From assembly GCA_020444415.1 (NCBI GenBank), contig JAHLLA010000009.1:1-64000 (forward strand): a DNA stretch of 64,000 nucleotides, given 5' to 3'. Below, in pieces: positions 36,473-45,485 of the stretch. The DNA comes from Bacteroidota bacterium. Its GTDB lineage: Bacteria; Bacteroidota; Bacteroidia; Bacteroidales; F082. The position numbers and the translations under genes were made by a program. The notes under the pieces are model-generated. The model had not been told where the DNA came from. It saw only the letters and a list, made by a program, of their open reading frames with translations, and did no database searches. The number at the start of each line of letters is the position of its first letter. Position 1 is the stretch's first letter.

Positions 36473-38383
36473 TTATTTTTTAATAAGCACTGCTTTTGTA
36501 TTATCTGCTTTAACAATATCCTCATAAAAATCTACAAGCAATCCGTATTTCTCATTGGAATATAATCCCTCATTAATTTCCAGTTTCCTAACAAATAGAA
36601 TAGTCGTATCGGTTGCTATGATCTCTGAATAGTATTCTCCAAATTCAACACTAAACGACATATTCTCTGGAATTTTATAGACTTTGTATTCAAGAGGTAA
36701 CTTAAATTGAATTGAATCAATTACAGTAAAGGATCTTCGTACATAAATATCCGACATTCTATCTTCTTTAAAACCAGGTATATTCTCAAGCACACTTATT
36801 GGATTAAGCTGTAATAAATATCTATTCCCCATTAAAACTCCATAATCTGAAAATGAAACATCTAAATTTTCCTTAATAAAGGGGACCAGATCTTTGATTT
36901 CTTCATGCGTAAAACTATTTATTTTTATTCCTGCTCCGTGTAACTTTTCATAGAGTTTTTGTTCTCTTCCTTTAAAATCATCTCTTAGAATAGTTTGATA
37001 GTCGTCATAGAAACTGCCTTTAATTGTTGTTAAAAAAAATGATGTTGCTGTACCATCATTGTTTAATTGTACTTCTCCTGAACAAATTTTCTGATTATCA
37101 TTTTTTGAATACGAAATTGTATTAATCAGCTTTCCTCCGGAATCGTCAATTAAAAGGACTTCTCTATTATCTGTAAATTGACCTATGTATCCGAAAGGCA
37201 TGTTTTGACTTGTACATTCCAACCAGATAGTGTCATTGTCAATAGGAACACAAACAATAACATGGTTAAATTGATTTGAAGGAAAATCTGCAACAATATC
37301 CTTTTCCATTTTTCCAGCCCTGACCAAAGTATAGTATCCTTTAATACCTGCTATATCAAGTAATGCGATCATATAATTTGACAATGCTTTACAATCTCCA
37401 AATTTTAGATTATCTACTGTTTCAGCATCAAAGGGTTCCCAGCCGCCAAGTCCGGCCTGTATGCTCACGTATCGCGTGTTATTTTGCATATATGAATACA
37501 ATGCCTTTGCAACATCAGTTTTGTTATTTATGCCTGAGATTTCATTAATTATTTTTTGCTTTGTTTCGTCGCTCAAATTGAGCTTATTCTCATTCAGTTG
37601 ATATATAAATAGACCAAAGTTTTCCCATGTGTCACTATATCCAACATGTGAGGCAATCTCAAAATAGATTGGAGCAATATATACAACAGGGGTTAAATCG
37701 GTAATCGGTAAGCTAAATGGTTCTTTTTCTATTGCTTTGTAATTTTCTAATAACCATTTATAGATTGTGTTTTCATCTACTTCATATCTGTTTAATTCTG
37801 GAGCAAAATCATTTTCGTAATACTTGAAATACTGATTTTTAGCATGTGTGACGGTAAAACTTGATCTCTCAACCGCAATACCATAATCAATTACAGGAAT
37901 CCAATCAGGGTAGTTTATAATACCATTATATACAATATCAAATGAATATTCAACTGTAAACGGAATTTCAAGATATTCCGGATTAATTAATTTAACACGA
38001 TTGTCATTGTAAATCGAAAATCCTGATATAGCGCTTAAATCTCTGATGTCTTCATTTGGGATTCTTTTCACCTTCCTGCCTTCAGAATCGTAAACAATAG
38101 CCTTGATGCTTGTAATATTCGAAAATTTATCATAAAATTGAAAAAGCAATGCTTTATCTACTCCATTTTTATTTAAAATAGTTATTGCAAATTCAACTCT
38201 TTTAATCGCTTTACGTGGCGATTTTATTTCAAATTGAATATCACTATATCGAATAACCGCTTTTGAATTAATGAGTAATTCAGCAGGGATGCTATCTACA
38301 TGATAATTTGTTGCAGAGACTGTCAAATAATTTCCTAAAATTATAAAAGTGAACAAAGCCACTTTTAAAATGAACATTCTCAT
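36473..38383 (-). CDS. DUF3857 / transglutaminase-like protein with intact catalytic Cys
   Basis: 636 residues with a signal peptide (about 1-24). The N-terminal DUF3857 beta domain spans about 45-250. The transglutaminase-like core has YMQNNTRYVSIQAGLGGWEPF, then FGDCKALSNYMIALLDIAG (catalytic Cys) and SNQFNHVIVCVP (catalytic His), with an acidic residue in TIWLECTS. The C-terminal part (about 420-636) is a beta-rich DUF3858-like domain. These exported proteins are thought to act on peptides or cell-wall material, but no substrate is known. It starts 2 bp after the related upstream gene, so the two form an operon. Confidence 0.82.
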   Translation of the reverse strand: MRMFILKVALFTFIILGNYLTVSATNYHVDSIPAELLINSKAVIRYSDIQFEIKSPRKAIKRVEFAITILNKNGVDKALLFQFYDKFSNITSIKAIVYDSEGRKVKRIPNEDIRDLSAISGFSIYNDNRVKLINPEYLEIPFTVEYSFDIVYNGIINYPDWIPVIDYGIAVERSSFTVTHAKNQYFKYYENDFAPELNRYEVDENTIYKWLLENYKAIEKEPFSLPITDLTPVVYIAPIYFEIASHVGYSDTWENFGLFIYQLNENKLNLSDETKQKIINEISGINNKTDVAKALYSYMQNNTRYVSIQAGLGGWEPFDAETVDNLKFGDCKALSNYMIALLDIAGIKGYYTLVRAGKMEKDIVADFPSNQFNHVIVCVPIDNDTIWLECTSQNMPFGYIGQFTDNREVLLIDDSGGKLINTISYSKNDNQKICSGEVQLNNDGTATSFFLTTIKGSFYDDYQTILRDDFKGREQKLYEKLHGAGIKINSFTHEEIKDLVPFIKENLDVSFSDYGVLMGNRYLLQLNPISVLENIPGFKEDRMSDIYVRRSFTVIDSIQFKLPLEYKVYKIPENMSFSVEFGEYYSEIIATDTTILFVRKLEINEGLYSNEKYGLLVDFYEDIVKADNTKAVLIKK

Positions 38384-38385
38384 GA

Positions 38386-40266
38386 TTAATTCTGTTTAAT
38401 AATTAAAGGCTCCGACATTTTTTCTATTACTTTACTATAAAATTGTTGTAGAATCGGATATTCATCGGGTATGAATAGCGGTTTATTCCTGCCATATTTA
38501 CAATTTAATTGCAATATCTGTCCGAGTTGTTTTATTTGGTATGAGAAATATGCTTTATCTTCTGGCATCACTAGATTTATAGATTGAGGTAATTCAATTA
38601 CCTGGCAATTATCAGGTAGCTTGATCATGATCGTAATTGATTTCTCATTGCAGTATCCAAAATCGATGGGGTACTTTCTTTCGGAAGTGTTGAAAGGATT
38701 TTCTTCTATCCTTTCATACAATATAGGTGTAATATATATTTCATCATCTATAACAGTAACCTGATTTTCAATCTGTACCTCTAATGATTCGGTGACGGGT
38801 AAATAAATACTGTCAATGTTATTAACTACCGAATTTCTGATTCGGAGACCATAATGTTTATCAGCCAATTTTTCAATATACTCATCAACACTATTGAAGT
38901 TTTCTATATTTTTCCTATAATTATATGCAGCATAGTCATACTTTTTGGAACTGATTGTTCCGTATAAACTATAGTCAGATGCATCTAAATCCAAATTATA
39001 AAATACAACTTCTTTGTCTTTTTTATTAGTTTCTACTAAAACACTTTCAATTTCCCGCTTGTTAAGTATCGCTTGTCCTTGCCAATTTAAAGTTCGCATA
39101 GGTAACAACTGAAATGGTAATAGTTCTTCTGATGCGTCCAGAAGGTAATTTTTATTGTCTGATTTTACATATGCAATAACATAATTGAGTTTGTTAATAC
39201 TGGGTTTAATAATTGAGAGCATACCATTGTCTCGTGTACTCATCACAATGGGATATGCCTCAATATCACATGCATTTAAAAGTTGGATAAGCGCAAAGTT
39301 GATATCAGCAGAGTTTCCATACTTTTCACCATAAGCTTTTGCTACTGAATAATTTTCAGGATAAAGAGACTCATATCCATTCCATTTAATTTCTTTAACC
39401 TTTTCAAAAACAATACGTATTTTTTCTTCTACGGTTTTTTCGTCTAAATTTAAATCTTTGGCGATACCTTTTGAGCTGAAATTGCTTCTTAAGATATCTC
39501 CAAAATAACTTAAGTCCCATAAATAAGCTGAAACGTCATTCCAATCGGCAGCATAATCCTTTTGAAAATACGGGTGGTTAATACGGAGCACATCGAATTC
39601 TATTCTTGAGATATAGTTTTTATAAGAATTCATATAAGGTTCTGTATCAAATGATGGTACATTTTCAGTAACCCATCTAATACCAGTATTTATTTTAAAT
39701 GGTATAAAACCAAAATAATTCTTTCTAAATGTTACATAGGGTGAATCCGGTAATAAAAGTTCGCTATGCAGAACTGGAATTCTATCCTGAAAAGTCCATT
39801 CCAAAGGAAATCCTTCTGAGATAAATTCAATATCAATGACCGAACCGACTTTAACATTTGGCATAGCAACCCTGGTTCGTCGATAACCTGCTATCACTTT
39901 TTCTTTAAAAATGGATTCATTCTTTAACTTTGTTTCTACAATCTCTCCATTCTCAAGATTAAAAGTCTTACCTCTAATGTTTGTTTTCTCTTGGATATTA
40001 AATACGTGGTTTCCATACGAGAGTCCTTCCTTTTTGAGAATTTTTATTCTAAGTATTCTTGTTAATCTGAATTCTTTATTGTAGAAAAAGCCATAATTGC
40101 ATAAAACAATAGCCGGAGCACTAGAATCAATTTCATAAACGGTTTTTTTAAGATCGTTAATATCGATTTTACCAAACTTAATTGGGGGTTTTTGTCCACA
40201 TGTATCAATTGTAATAATTAAGCTAAAAATAAAAAAGAGACATGCTGTTTTGAATAGGAATTTCAT
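38386..40266 (-). CDS. DUF3857 / transglutaminase-like protein lacking the catalytic Cys
   Basis: 626 residues with a signal peptide (about 1-24, ending DTCG). It has the same architecture as the downstream gene: DUF3857 (about 40-250), transglutaminase-like core and C-terminal beta domain. In the core the nucleophile position reads YGNSADINFALIQLL instead of GDCKA, and the His position reads KLNYVIAYV. The fold is kept but thiol catalysis is not possible. Relatives with this GNSADIN motif are common in Bacteroidota, so this is an established subtype and not decay. It is first in the pair and has 375 bp of upstream sequence. Confidence 0.82.
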   Translation of the reverse strand: MKFLFKTACLFFIFSLIITIDTCGQKPPIKFGKIDINDLKKTVYEIDSSAPAIVLCNYGFFYNKEFRLTRILRIKILKKEGLSYGNHVFNIQEKTNIRGKTFNLENGEIVETKLKNESIFKEKVIAGYRRTRVAMPNVKVGSVIDIEFISEGFPLEWTFQDRIPVLHSELLLPDSPYVTFRKNYFGFIPFKINTGIRWVTENVPSFDTEPYMNSYKNYISRIEFDVLRINHPYFQKDYAADWNDVSAYLWDLSYFGDILRSNFSSKGIAKDLNLDEKTVEEKIRIVFEKVKEIKWNGYESLYPENYSVAKAYGEKYGNSADINFALIQLLNACDIEAYPIVMSTRDNGMLSIIKPSINKLNYVIAYVKSDNKNYLLDASEELLPFQLLPMRTLNWQGQAILNKREIESVLVETNKKDKEVVFYNLDLDASDYSLYGTISSKKYDYAAYNYRKNIENFNSVDEYIEKLADKHYGLRIRNSVVNNIDSIYLPVTESLEVQIENQVTVIDDEIYITPILYERIEENPFNTSERKYPIDFGYCNEKSITIMIKLPDNCQVIELPQSINLVMPEDKAYFSYQIKQLGQILQLNCKYGRNKPLFIPDEYPILQQFYSKVIEKMSEPLIIKQN

Positions 40267-40529
40267 ATTACTTTAATTAAATATATAAATTCTATACGAA
40301 TGATTATCAATAATATAAAAGCAATATAAGTGTGGGTCAAGGTAACAGAGCAAGGCCAAGTATGTTTTATGCATCAATAACCACAGTGTTAATCCGGTAT
40401 GCAAAGTTAAGTTTCTAATATGGGTTAAAAAACTTAAATTAAAATTTATAATAACTATAAACAATAATTACTATTCTTTCATCTCTATTTATTAAATATA
40501 GAAGACTACTCCAGCACATAATACTGATT

Positions 40530-40561
40530 AATTTCCGCCATTCACCGACAGGGTATTGCCA
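40530..40561 (+). promoter_or_regulatory. Conserved 32-nt upstream element, copy 2
   Basis: Identical to 35887-35918 over 32 bases. It lies at the same distance from the -7 box (TAGTTTTG) as in copy 1. Downstream of it identity falls to about 80-85 percent until the start codon, so the element is better conserved than the sequence around it. Confidence 0.6.
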
Positions 40562-40576
40562 CTCGTCGATTATGTA

Positions 40577-40607
40577 TTTACACGGAGGCTATTTCACTAT
40601 AGTTTTG
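40577..40607 (+). promoter_or_regulatory. Promoter of the second IDDIPFNTE-repeat gene
   Basis: TTTAC at 40577-40581 and TAGTTTTG at 40600-40607 have exactly the spacing seen in copy 1. Confidence 0.6.
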
Positions 40608-40641
40608 TTCTCAGAAAATGAAACTAAAAAACAATTATACC

Positions 40642-41100
40642 ATGAAATCAATTTTAAAATCAACCGCGATCACAACTATCTTCACCCTTCTTTTCTCATT
40701 TAACATGATGGCCGATATAAGTTTTAATGACGAAGCATATATTGAGGATATTCCTTTTAATACGGAAGCCATATACAGCGAAGTGGTTATCGAGAGAAAC
40801 ATTATCGATTACGAACTAAATGAAGAAGCCTACATCAACGACATACCTTTTAGTACCGAAACCATAGCCGAAAATACGTTATATGAATTGGCAATAACAG
40901 AGGAATTTACATTTGACGAGGAAACATACATTGATGATATTCCTTTCAATACGGAAGATATATGCCAACAACTGAATGCAACAACTGAGTCAGATACCTT
41001 AACCTGCCATGTGAATGAATCCCTGAATAGCCATTTGCAGGAGGAGTCAGTAGAATTAAAGTATTTTGAACAGAACAGCCATATCCTGGTGCGTTTTTAA
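40642..41100 (+). CDS. Small secreted protein with three IDDIPFNTE-type repeats, copy 2
   Basis: 152 residues from the ATG at 40642. The signal peptide (about 1-24) ends NMMA. The three repeat motifs are EAYIEDIPFNTE, EAYINDIPFSTE and ETYIDDIPFNTE, with the same 31-32-residue period as copy 1, and the two C-terminal Cys are kept (DICQ, LTCH). It is about 65-70 percent identical to copy 1 by eye, with a longer C-terminus (ending SHILVRF). It ends at a strong terminator. The function is unknown. Confidence 0.75.
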   Translation: MKSILKSTAITTIFTLLFSFNMMADISFNDEAYIEDIPFNTEAIYSEVVIERNIIDYELNEEAYINDIPFSTETIAENTLYELAITEEFTFDEETYIDDIPFNTEDICQQLNATTESDTLTCHVNESLNSHLQEESVELKYFEQNSHILVRF

Positions 41101-41143
41101 AACGCCCGAAAAGTGATTTTCATAGTTATATTTAAGAAAAGAA

Positions 41144-41171
41144 ATCCTGCCTGATGGCGGGATTTTTTTTT
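41144..41171 (+). terminator. Terminator of the second IDDIPFNTE-repeat gene
   Basis: Stem ATCCTGCC/GGCGGGAT (one G-T pair) with a TGAT loop, followed by nine T. Confidence 0.85.
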
Positions 41172-41396
41172 GTAAAACCTGAAATTAGGTATTGTATTAT
41201 ACACTGATTGTGGAATTTCTTTCCCGTTTGTTACAGTTTTAAATACTGTGGATTTTAGTATAAAAAGCTGTAAATAATTGGCATATAACAATATATGTAG
41301 ATATGGGGATAAAGCGGGATACTTTGGAATGATATTGTAATATGAATTATTAGAGAAATAAAAGGGTTCAAATTAGAACCCTCCAAAAACAAAGAC

Positions 41397-41675
41397 ATGA
41401 ATACTGAAAAATTTAAAATTCTGGTTGGAGTGCTTTCCGGAATGGCCGTTGGTGCTGTTGCGGGTTTAATGAGTTCAATAATTAGCGGGAATAGCGCGCA
41501 AAGAAAACTGGAAAAGGAAACAGACCGCATGAAAAAAGAAATGAGCAAAACGCTGAACGAGCGGGTTGAAGGCTTGGTAAAATCGTATGAGAAAACTATA
41601 CGACAAGTAACAACCGAGTTAAAAAACAATGCCGAAAAGAACAAACAGCAGAAGAAAGATCAAATTGCTGATTGA
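41397..41675 (+). CDS. YtxH-domain protein, copy 1
   Basis: 92 residues. One N-terminal membrane segment with the YtxH pattern (KILVGVLSGMAVGAVAGLMSS) is followed by a charged helix (RKLEKETDRMKKEMSKTLNERVEG). YtxH proteins are small stress-induced envelope proteins of unknown mechanism. A hairpin AGGGTTC/GAACCCT (41363-41382) lies 14 nt before the ATG and may affect translation. It is the first gene of a cluster of small stress-type proteins. Confidence 0.75.
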   Translation: MNTEKFKILVGVLSGMAVGAVAGLMSSIISGNSAQRKLEKETDRMKKEMSKTLNERVEGLVKSYEKTIRQVTTELKNNAEKNKQQKKDQIAD

Positions 41676-41732
41676 GAAATGCTCTTGGGCAATGATAATT
41701 AAATTAAATATGAACTTTAAAAACATAAAACG

Positions 41733-41918
41733 ATGAACGAATTACAACTTAAAGGAAACTGGAATGAGGTAAAAGGTAAACTGAAACAAAAGTATGCCAA
41801 CCTCACTGATGATGACCTTCAATATTCAGAAGGTAAAACAGATGAATTATTAGGACGGTTACAGCAAAAAACCGGAAAAGCAAAAGAAGATTTAAAGAAA
41901 GAAATCGAAAATTTGTAA
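41733..41918 (+). CDS. CsbD-family stress protein, copy 1
   Basis: 61 residues. [44 protein letters not shown] is the full CsbD domain. CsbD proteins are small, hydrophilic and general-stress-induced (sigma-B regulon in Bacillus); the molecular role is unknown. A second copy lies at 45296. It is followed directly by a strong terminator. Confidence 0.88.
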   Translation: MNELQLKGNWNEVKGKLKQKYANLTDDDLQYSEGKTDELLGRLQQKTGKAKEDLKKEIENL

Positions 41919-41937
41919 AAACAACTAAATGAAGCAT

Positions 41938-41970
41938 ATCACCCGGAGTTTTCCTCCGGGTGATTTTTTA
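41938..41970 (+). terminator. Terminator after csbD copy 1
   Basis: Perfect 11-bp stem ATCACCCGGAG/CTCCGGGTGAT with a 5-nt loop, followed by six T. Confidence 0.92.
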
Positions 41971-41981
41971 ATTTGAAGCAT

Positions 41982-42929
41982 ATGGACTTAAATTTGGATA
42001 AAGCGCTGGAGATGATCATTGACAAGATAAAAAACTGGTTTGATGTATTTGTCAGCATGCTGCCCAATATGGCTGCTGCAGTTATATTACTGATCGTTTT
42101 TATCGTATTGGCGAAACTGGGAGCGATGATGGTCAAAAAAATATTTTCAAAAACGTCAGATAATGTGGCGTTAAAAAATTTATTTTCTACCACCGTTCAA
42201 TATACGATTATCGGTCTTGGCATCTTCATCATTCTGGGAATATTGAAATTAGACAAAGCGGTTACATCCTTGCTGGCGGGGGTTGGTATAATCGGTTTGG
42301 CTTTGGGATTCGCATTTCAGGATATCACGGCCAATTTTGTTTCAGGTATCATTATAGCCTTCAGAAGGCCTTTTATGCTGGGCGATATCGTCGAGGTAAA
42401 TGATATCATGGGTATAGCCTCAAGAACCAACCTGAGGGTAACCGTAATTAAAACATTCCAGGGGCAGGAAGTATACATACCCAATAAAGATGTATTGCAA
42501 AGTCCAATTTATAATTTTACAACACTTGGAAAAAGACGGATCGATCTGACGGTGGGTGTATCTTATGGTGATGATCTTGAAAAAGTGGAATCGCTGGTAA
42601 AGGAAGCCATTAAAAAGCTGGATGGAATAATTGATCCAGAAAATACAATTTTTGATTATGAAGAATTCGGATCCAGTTCCATTAATTTTAATATCCGCTT
42701 CTGGATCGAGTATCCTGATCAACCCGGTTTTTTGCAATTGCGTAACCAGGCAATCAAAGCAATTAAACAAGCATTTGACGAGAACGATATTACTATCCCA
42801 TTTCCAATTCGCACACTCGATTTTGGAATAAAAGGGGGGCAAAAATTATCGGATATGCAGCTTTCAACGGGCAAAGAGAACAGGTCCAAAACTAATACTG
42901 AAGATGATCACCAACAAAAGAAAAACTAA
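41982..42929 (+). CDS. MscS-family mechanosensitive channel, first of a tandem pair
   Basis: 315 residues from the ATG at 41982, 11 nt after a terminator, so the promoter overlaps the hairpin region or read-through occurs. Three hydrophobic segments are followed by the pore helix GVGIIGLALGFAFQDITANFVSG and the beta domain (DIVEVNDIMGIASRTNLRVTVIKT ... YIPNKDVLQSPIYNFT). MscS channels release solutes on hypo-osmotic shock from the inner membrane. The C-terminal 25 residues are charged and probably disordered. The next gene is a paralogue 64 bp away. Confidence 0.9.
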   Translation: MDLNLDKALEMIIDKIKNWFDVFVSMLPNMAAAVILLIVFIVLAKLGAMMVKKIFSKTSDNVALKNLFSTTVQYTIIGLGIFIILGILKLDKAVTSLLAGVGIIGLALGFAFQDITANFVSGIIIAFRRPFMLGDIVEVNDIMGIASRTNLRVTVIKTFQGQEVYIPNKDVLQSPIYNFTTLGKRRIDLTVGVSYGDDLEKVESLVKEAIKKLDGIIDPENTIFDYEEFGSSSINFNIRFWIEYPDQPGFLQLRNQAIKAIKQAFDENDITIPFPIRTLDFGIKGGQKLSDMQLSTGKENRSKTNTEDDHQQKKN

Positions 42930-42993
42930 TTTACCTTCGTGGAAAAGATAATACCACTCAGAGTGTATTGGTCTGATGTAGAAGAGTGGATTA

Positions 42994-43908
42994 ATGATCA
43001 AGTTAAATTTAGCCATAAGTGCCATGTTAGAAAAGCTGAATCAAGCCTTCAGTAATCTGTGGGATTCAATAATTTTAAATATCCCTAATTTGATTATTGG
43101 AAGTTTATTTCTTACCATATTCATTATTTTGGGATATTTTTTAAGATTACTTACCCGGAGGCGATTGTTTAGACGCATACAGGATCGCCTGTTGGTGAAC
43201 TTTATCGGGAGGCTAATTTTTATAATTTTCCTTATGATTGGCATGGTTTTATTCCTGAATCAAATGGGACTCGGAGGAGCAGTTGGTGGAATACTTGCAG
43301 GTGCTGGTGTTTCAGCGATCATCCTTGGTTTTGCTTTTAAAGACATTGGCGAGAACTTCATTGCGGGTTTTTTTCTTGCATTAAGCCGTCCCTTTAATAT
43401 TGGTGATGTGGTTGAAATTGAAGGAATAAAAGGTTCCGTCATAGCGCTTCATTTTAGAAACACCCACATCCGTACTTTCGACGGGAGGGATGTGTTTATG
43501 CCAAACGCTATACTCATTAAAAATCCGGTGCAAAATTTTACCCGCGATGGTTTGTTACGCTATGACTTTGTGGTGGGCCTCGATTATGGCGACGACATAG
43601 CCGAAGCAGGAAAAGTGATAATGGATACCCTGCGCTCAGAATCACAAATTGAACACTCTGGCGAGCTGGCACCTTTTATACTATTGGATAAATTCGGCGC
43701 CAGCACCATTAACATCCGTATTTTCTATTGGGTAAGTTCGGTAGGCTTCAATAGCCCCATCGCTTTTTTGCAAACCGCATTAATGAATAAAGTAGTGGTT
43801 GAATTGGTAAAAGCAGGATTTACATTGCCCGCTGATATTATTGAATTGAAAATATACCAGGAAGGTAAACCCATTCCGGTAAGTCTATCCGGGTCTGGAA
43901 AAAAATGA
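42994..43908 (+). CDS. MscS-family mechanosensitive channel, second of a tandem pair
   Basis: 304 residues; an internal ATG at 43024 would give 294 and cannot be excluded. The pore-lining motif GAGVSAIILGFAFKDIGENFIAG and the beta domain (DVVEIEGIKGSVIALHFRNTHIRT, VFMPNAILIKNPVQNFT) are intact. It is only moderately similar to the first copy, so the pair is old or they were acquired separately. It may have a different gating threshold; that is inference. Confidence 0.9.
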   Translation: MIKLNLAISAMLEKLNQAFSNLWDSIILNIPNLIIGSLFLTIFIILGYFLRLLTRRRLFRRIQDRLLVNFIGRLIFIIFLMIGMVLFLNQMGLGGAVGGILAGAGVSAIILGFAFKDIGENFIAGFFLALSRPFNIGDVVEIEGIKGSVIALHFRNTHIRTFDGRDVFMPNAILIKNPVQNFTRDGLLRYDFVVGLDYGDDIAEAGKVIMDTLRSESQIEHSGELAPFILLDKFGASTINIRIFYWVSSVGFNSPIAFLQTALMNKVVVELVKAGFTLPADIIELKIYQEGKPIPVSLSGSGKK

Positions 43909-43986
43909 AAAAATGAATTAAAAATTGCGAATGACTTATTAATGTTAAGATAACTTTAGAAAACACAACAATATAAACTACTTATT

Positions 43987-44316
43987 ATGAAAAAAACGAT
44001 AGAACCTGTCAATATAGAAGTTAGCGATGAACTTATCGGGTTTGTAAATAATGTATTTGATAAGCTTCCCAAGTATTATGATCGCATTACCTCTGCCGAT
44101 ATATACCTCAAATCGTTTAACGAAAAATCCGGTATTGAAAATGAGGTAGAAGTCAAAGTATTTCTTCCCGGACGTGAAGTTTTTGCAAGCGCGAAAGCTG
44201 ATAGTTTTGAAGAAGCGTCAAACAAGGTTTTCTCAAAATTAAAGCGTCAGTTGGTAGAAGCAAAGGATATGGATCGCCGTAAAAACCAACCCGGAGCAGG
44301 GATAAAAGACAGGTGA
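43987..44316 (+). CDS. HPF/RaiA-family ribosome-associated protein
   Basis: 109 residues. VNIEVSDELIGFVNNVFDKLPKYYDRITSADIYLK and ENEVEVKVFLPGREVFASAKADSFEEASNKVFSKLKRQL follow the ribosome hibernation / sigma-54 modulation fold (beta-alpha-beta-beta-beta-alpha). Such proteins bind the small ribosomal subunit in starvation or stress and block translation. It lacks the long HPF C-terminal domain. A box TAACTTTA about 30 nt upstream is close to the -7 consensus. Confidence 0.85.
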   Translation: MKKTIEPVNIEVSDELIGFVNNVFDKLPKYYDRITSADIYLKSFNEKSGIENEVEVKVFLPGREVFASAKADSFEEASNKVFSKLKRQLVEAKDMDRRKNQPGAGIKDR

Positions 44317-44594
44317 ACCACATGACGATCTGTATTATAGTGATTTGAATTTATCTATGGTAGATCAGTATCATAAACGAATAAGAATCGCAGGTCAACT
44401 GAATAATAAAGCGTGAAAAATATACCCAGGTAAAATAGGTTTGAAAACTTGTTGTGGAATCATTGTTTTAACGCGTAACAACCTTAAGAAGCAGACAAAC
44501 AGACTGTTAGAAAAAATATTCGATCGTCACCGGAAAATTGGCACAGTTTTATCTGAAGTAAATAATAGTAGTAACCAAAATTAAAAAATATCAC

Positions 44595-44798
44595 ATGAGA
44601 ACAGCAGGAATAATTATTATGATCATAGGATTAATTGGAGTTGTCGTTTTTGGCATTCAAGCATTTAATGATACCGAATCATTCAATCTATTTGGTTTGG
44701 ATATAGCTCTTAGTAGCGCTAACTGGACACCTTTGATCCTAAGTGGTCTGGTAACGGTTGTGGGTATCATTATGGCTTCAATTAAAAAAAGCCACTAA
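44595..44798 (+). CDS. Small two-helix membrane protein (DUF3185-like)
   Basis: 67 residues: two hydrophobic segments (about 4-24 and 45-62) joined by a polar stretch (NDTESFNLFGLDIALSSANWTP), with a basic end. The pattern is like small envelope stress proteins such as DUF3185, but the assignment is weak. It lies 13 bp before the next gene, so the two are probably co-transcribed. The 278 bp upstream hold no other gene. Confidence 0.55.
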   Translation: MRTAGIIIMIIGLIGVVVFGIQAFNDTESFNLFGLDIALSSANWTPLILSGLVTVVGIIMASIKKSH

Positions 44799-44811
44799 AA
44801 TATTACCGGGT

Positions 44812-45111
44812 ATGAAAAGCTATAATACATTAAGTGAAGCAGTTGAGGACTTGAAAAAAAGAGGATATCAGCTTGATTTTAATTTAAAACCGGATGGTTT
44901 GGAAAGCAAAGATCCTGAAATGATACTCAGGCCGGAAGAGTTTATGGTAGATGAATTCCATCGCTTCGAGGGGGATAGCAATCCTTCCGATGCAAGCGTG
45001 GTATATGCCATATCCGCCAGCAACAACCTCAAAGGCGTAATTATTGATGCTTACGGCGCTTATGCCGAAAGCTTATCGTTTGAGATGCTTCAAAAACTCA
45101 AAATGAAATAA
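44812..45111 (+). CDS. Small conserved protein often named 'phosphoribosylpyrophosphate synthetase' in Bacteroidota
   Basis: 99 residues from the ATG at 44812. YNTLSEAVEDLKKRGYQLDFNLKPDGLE, PEEFMVDEFHRFEGDSNPSDASVVYAI and GVIIDAYGAYAESLSFEMLQKL are conserved in a short Bacteroidota family. By memory it carries the name phosphoribosylpyrophosphate synthetase in databases. It has no PRPP-synthetase domains or PRPP loop and is far too short (about 310 residues expected), so that name should not be trusted. It is soluble and acidic; the function is unknown. It sits in the stress cluster. Confidence 0.65.
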   Translation: MKSYNTLSEAVEDLKKRGYQLDFNLKPDGLESKDPEMILRPEEFMVDEFHRFEGDSNPSDASVVYAISASNNLKGVIIDAYGAYAESLSFEMLQKLKMK

Positions 45112-45295
45112 TCGATAAAGGTATCCTGATAAATTAGAACACATTAACGACATTTTTACATGTTAGAGAACAGTTGTATGGGTATCATTATGTGGCTAAA
45201 TACCACACCCTAAACAATTGATTTAGCTAAAAACGCACACGAAAAGTTTTTTTATCACAGAATCAAAACGAGTATAAACATATAAAACGAATACT

Positions 45296-45481
45296 ATGAA
45301 CAAACTTGAAATTAAAGGTAACTGGAATGTTATCAAAGGAAAATTGAAACAAAAATATGGCAACCTGACCGACAATGACCTGACTTTTATTGAAGGCAAG
45401 GAAGATGAACTTATCGGCAGGCTGCAGGCTAGAACAGGCCGAGAGAAGCAAGAGTTGATTGACGAAATAAACAAAATTTAA
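45296..45481 (+). CDS. CsbD-family stress protein, copy 2
   Basis: 61 residues, starting MNKLEIKGNWNVIKGKLKQ and with NLTDNDLTFIEGKEDELIGRLQARTGREKQEL. It is about 70 percent identical to the copy at 41733. It is likely a paralogue produced within the cluster. The disrupted lmo0937-like gene begins 5 bp after its stop. Confidence 0.88.
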   Translation: MNKLEIKGNWNVIKGKLKQKYGNLTDNDLTFIEGKEDELIGRLQARTGREKQELIDEINKI

Positions 45482-45485
45482 ACCC

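Larger units (their letters stand above)
40267..40641. other. Divergent intergenic region with duplicated regulatory sequence
   Basis: 375 bp. The left 260 bp is AT-rich and holds the leader of the DUF3857 operon. From 40530 on the sequence is a near-copy of 35887-36004, including the 32-nt element and the -33/-7 promoter. Confidence 0.6.

Noticed and set aside
38386-40266. Active transglutaminase for the upstream DUF3857 protein.
   Set aside because: The nucleophile position is Ser/Ala (GNSADI) and the His position is Tyr/Asn.
44531-44560. TTGGCACAGTTTTATCTG resembles a sigma-54 -24/-12 promoter.
   Set aside because: The -12 GC is missing (TATC instead of TTGC), so it does not meet the consensus.
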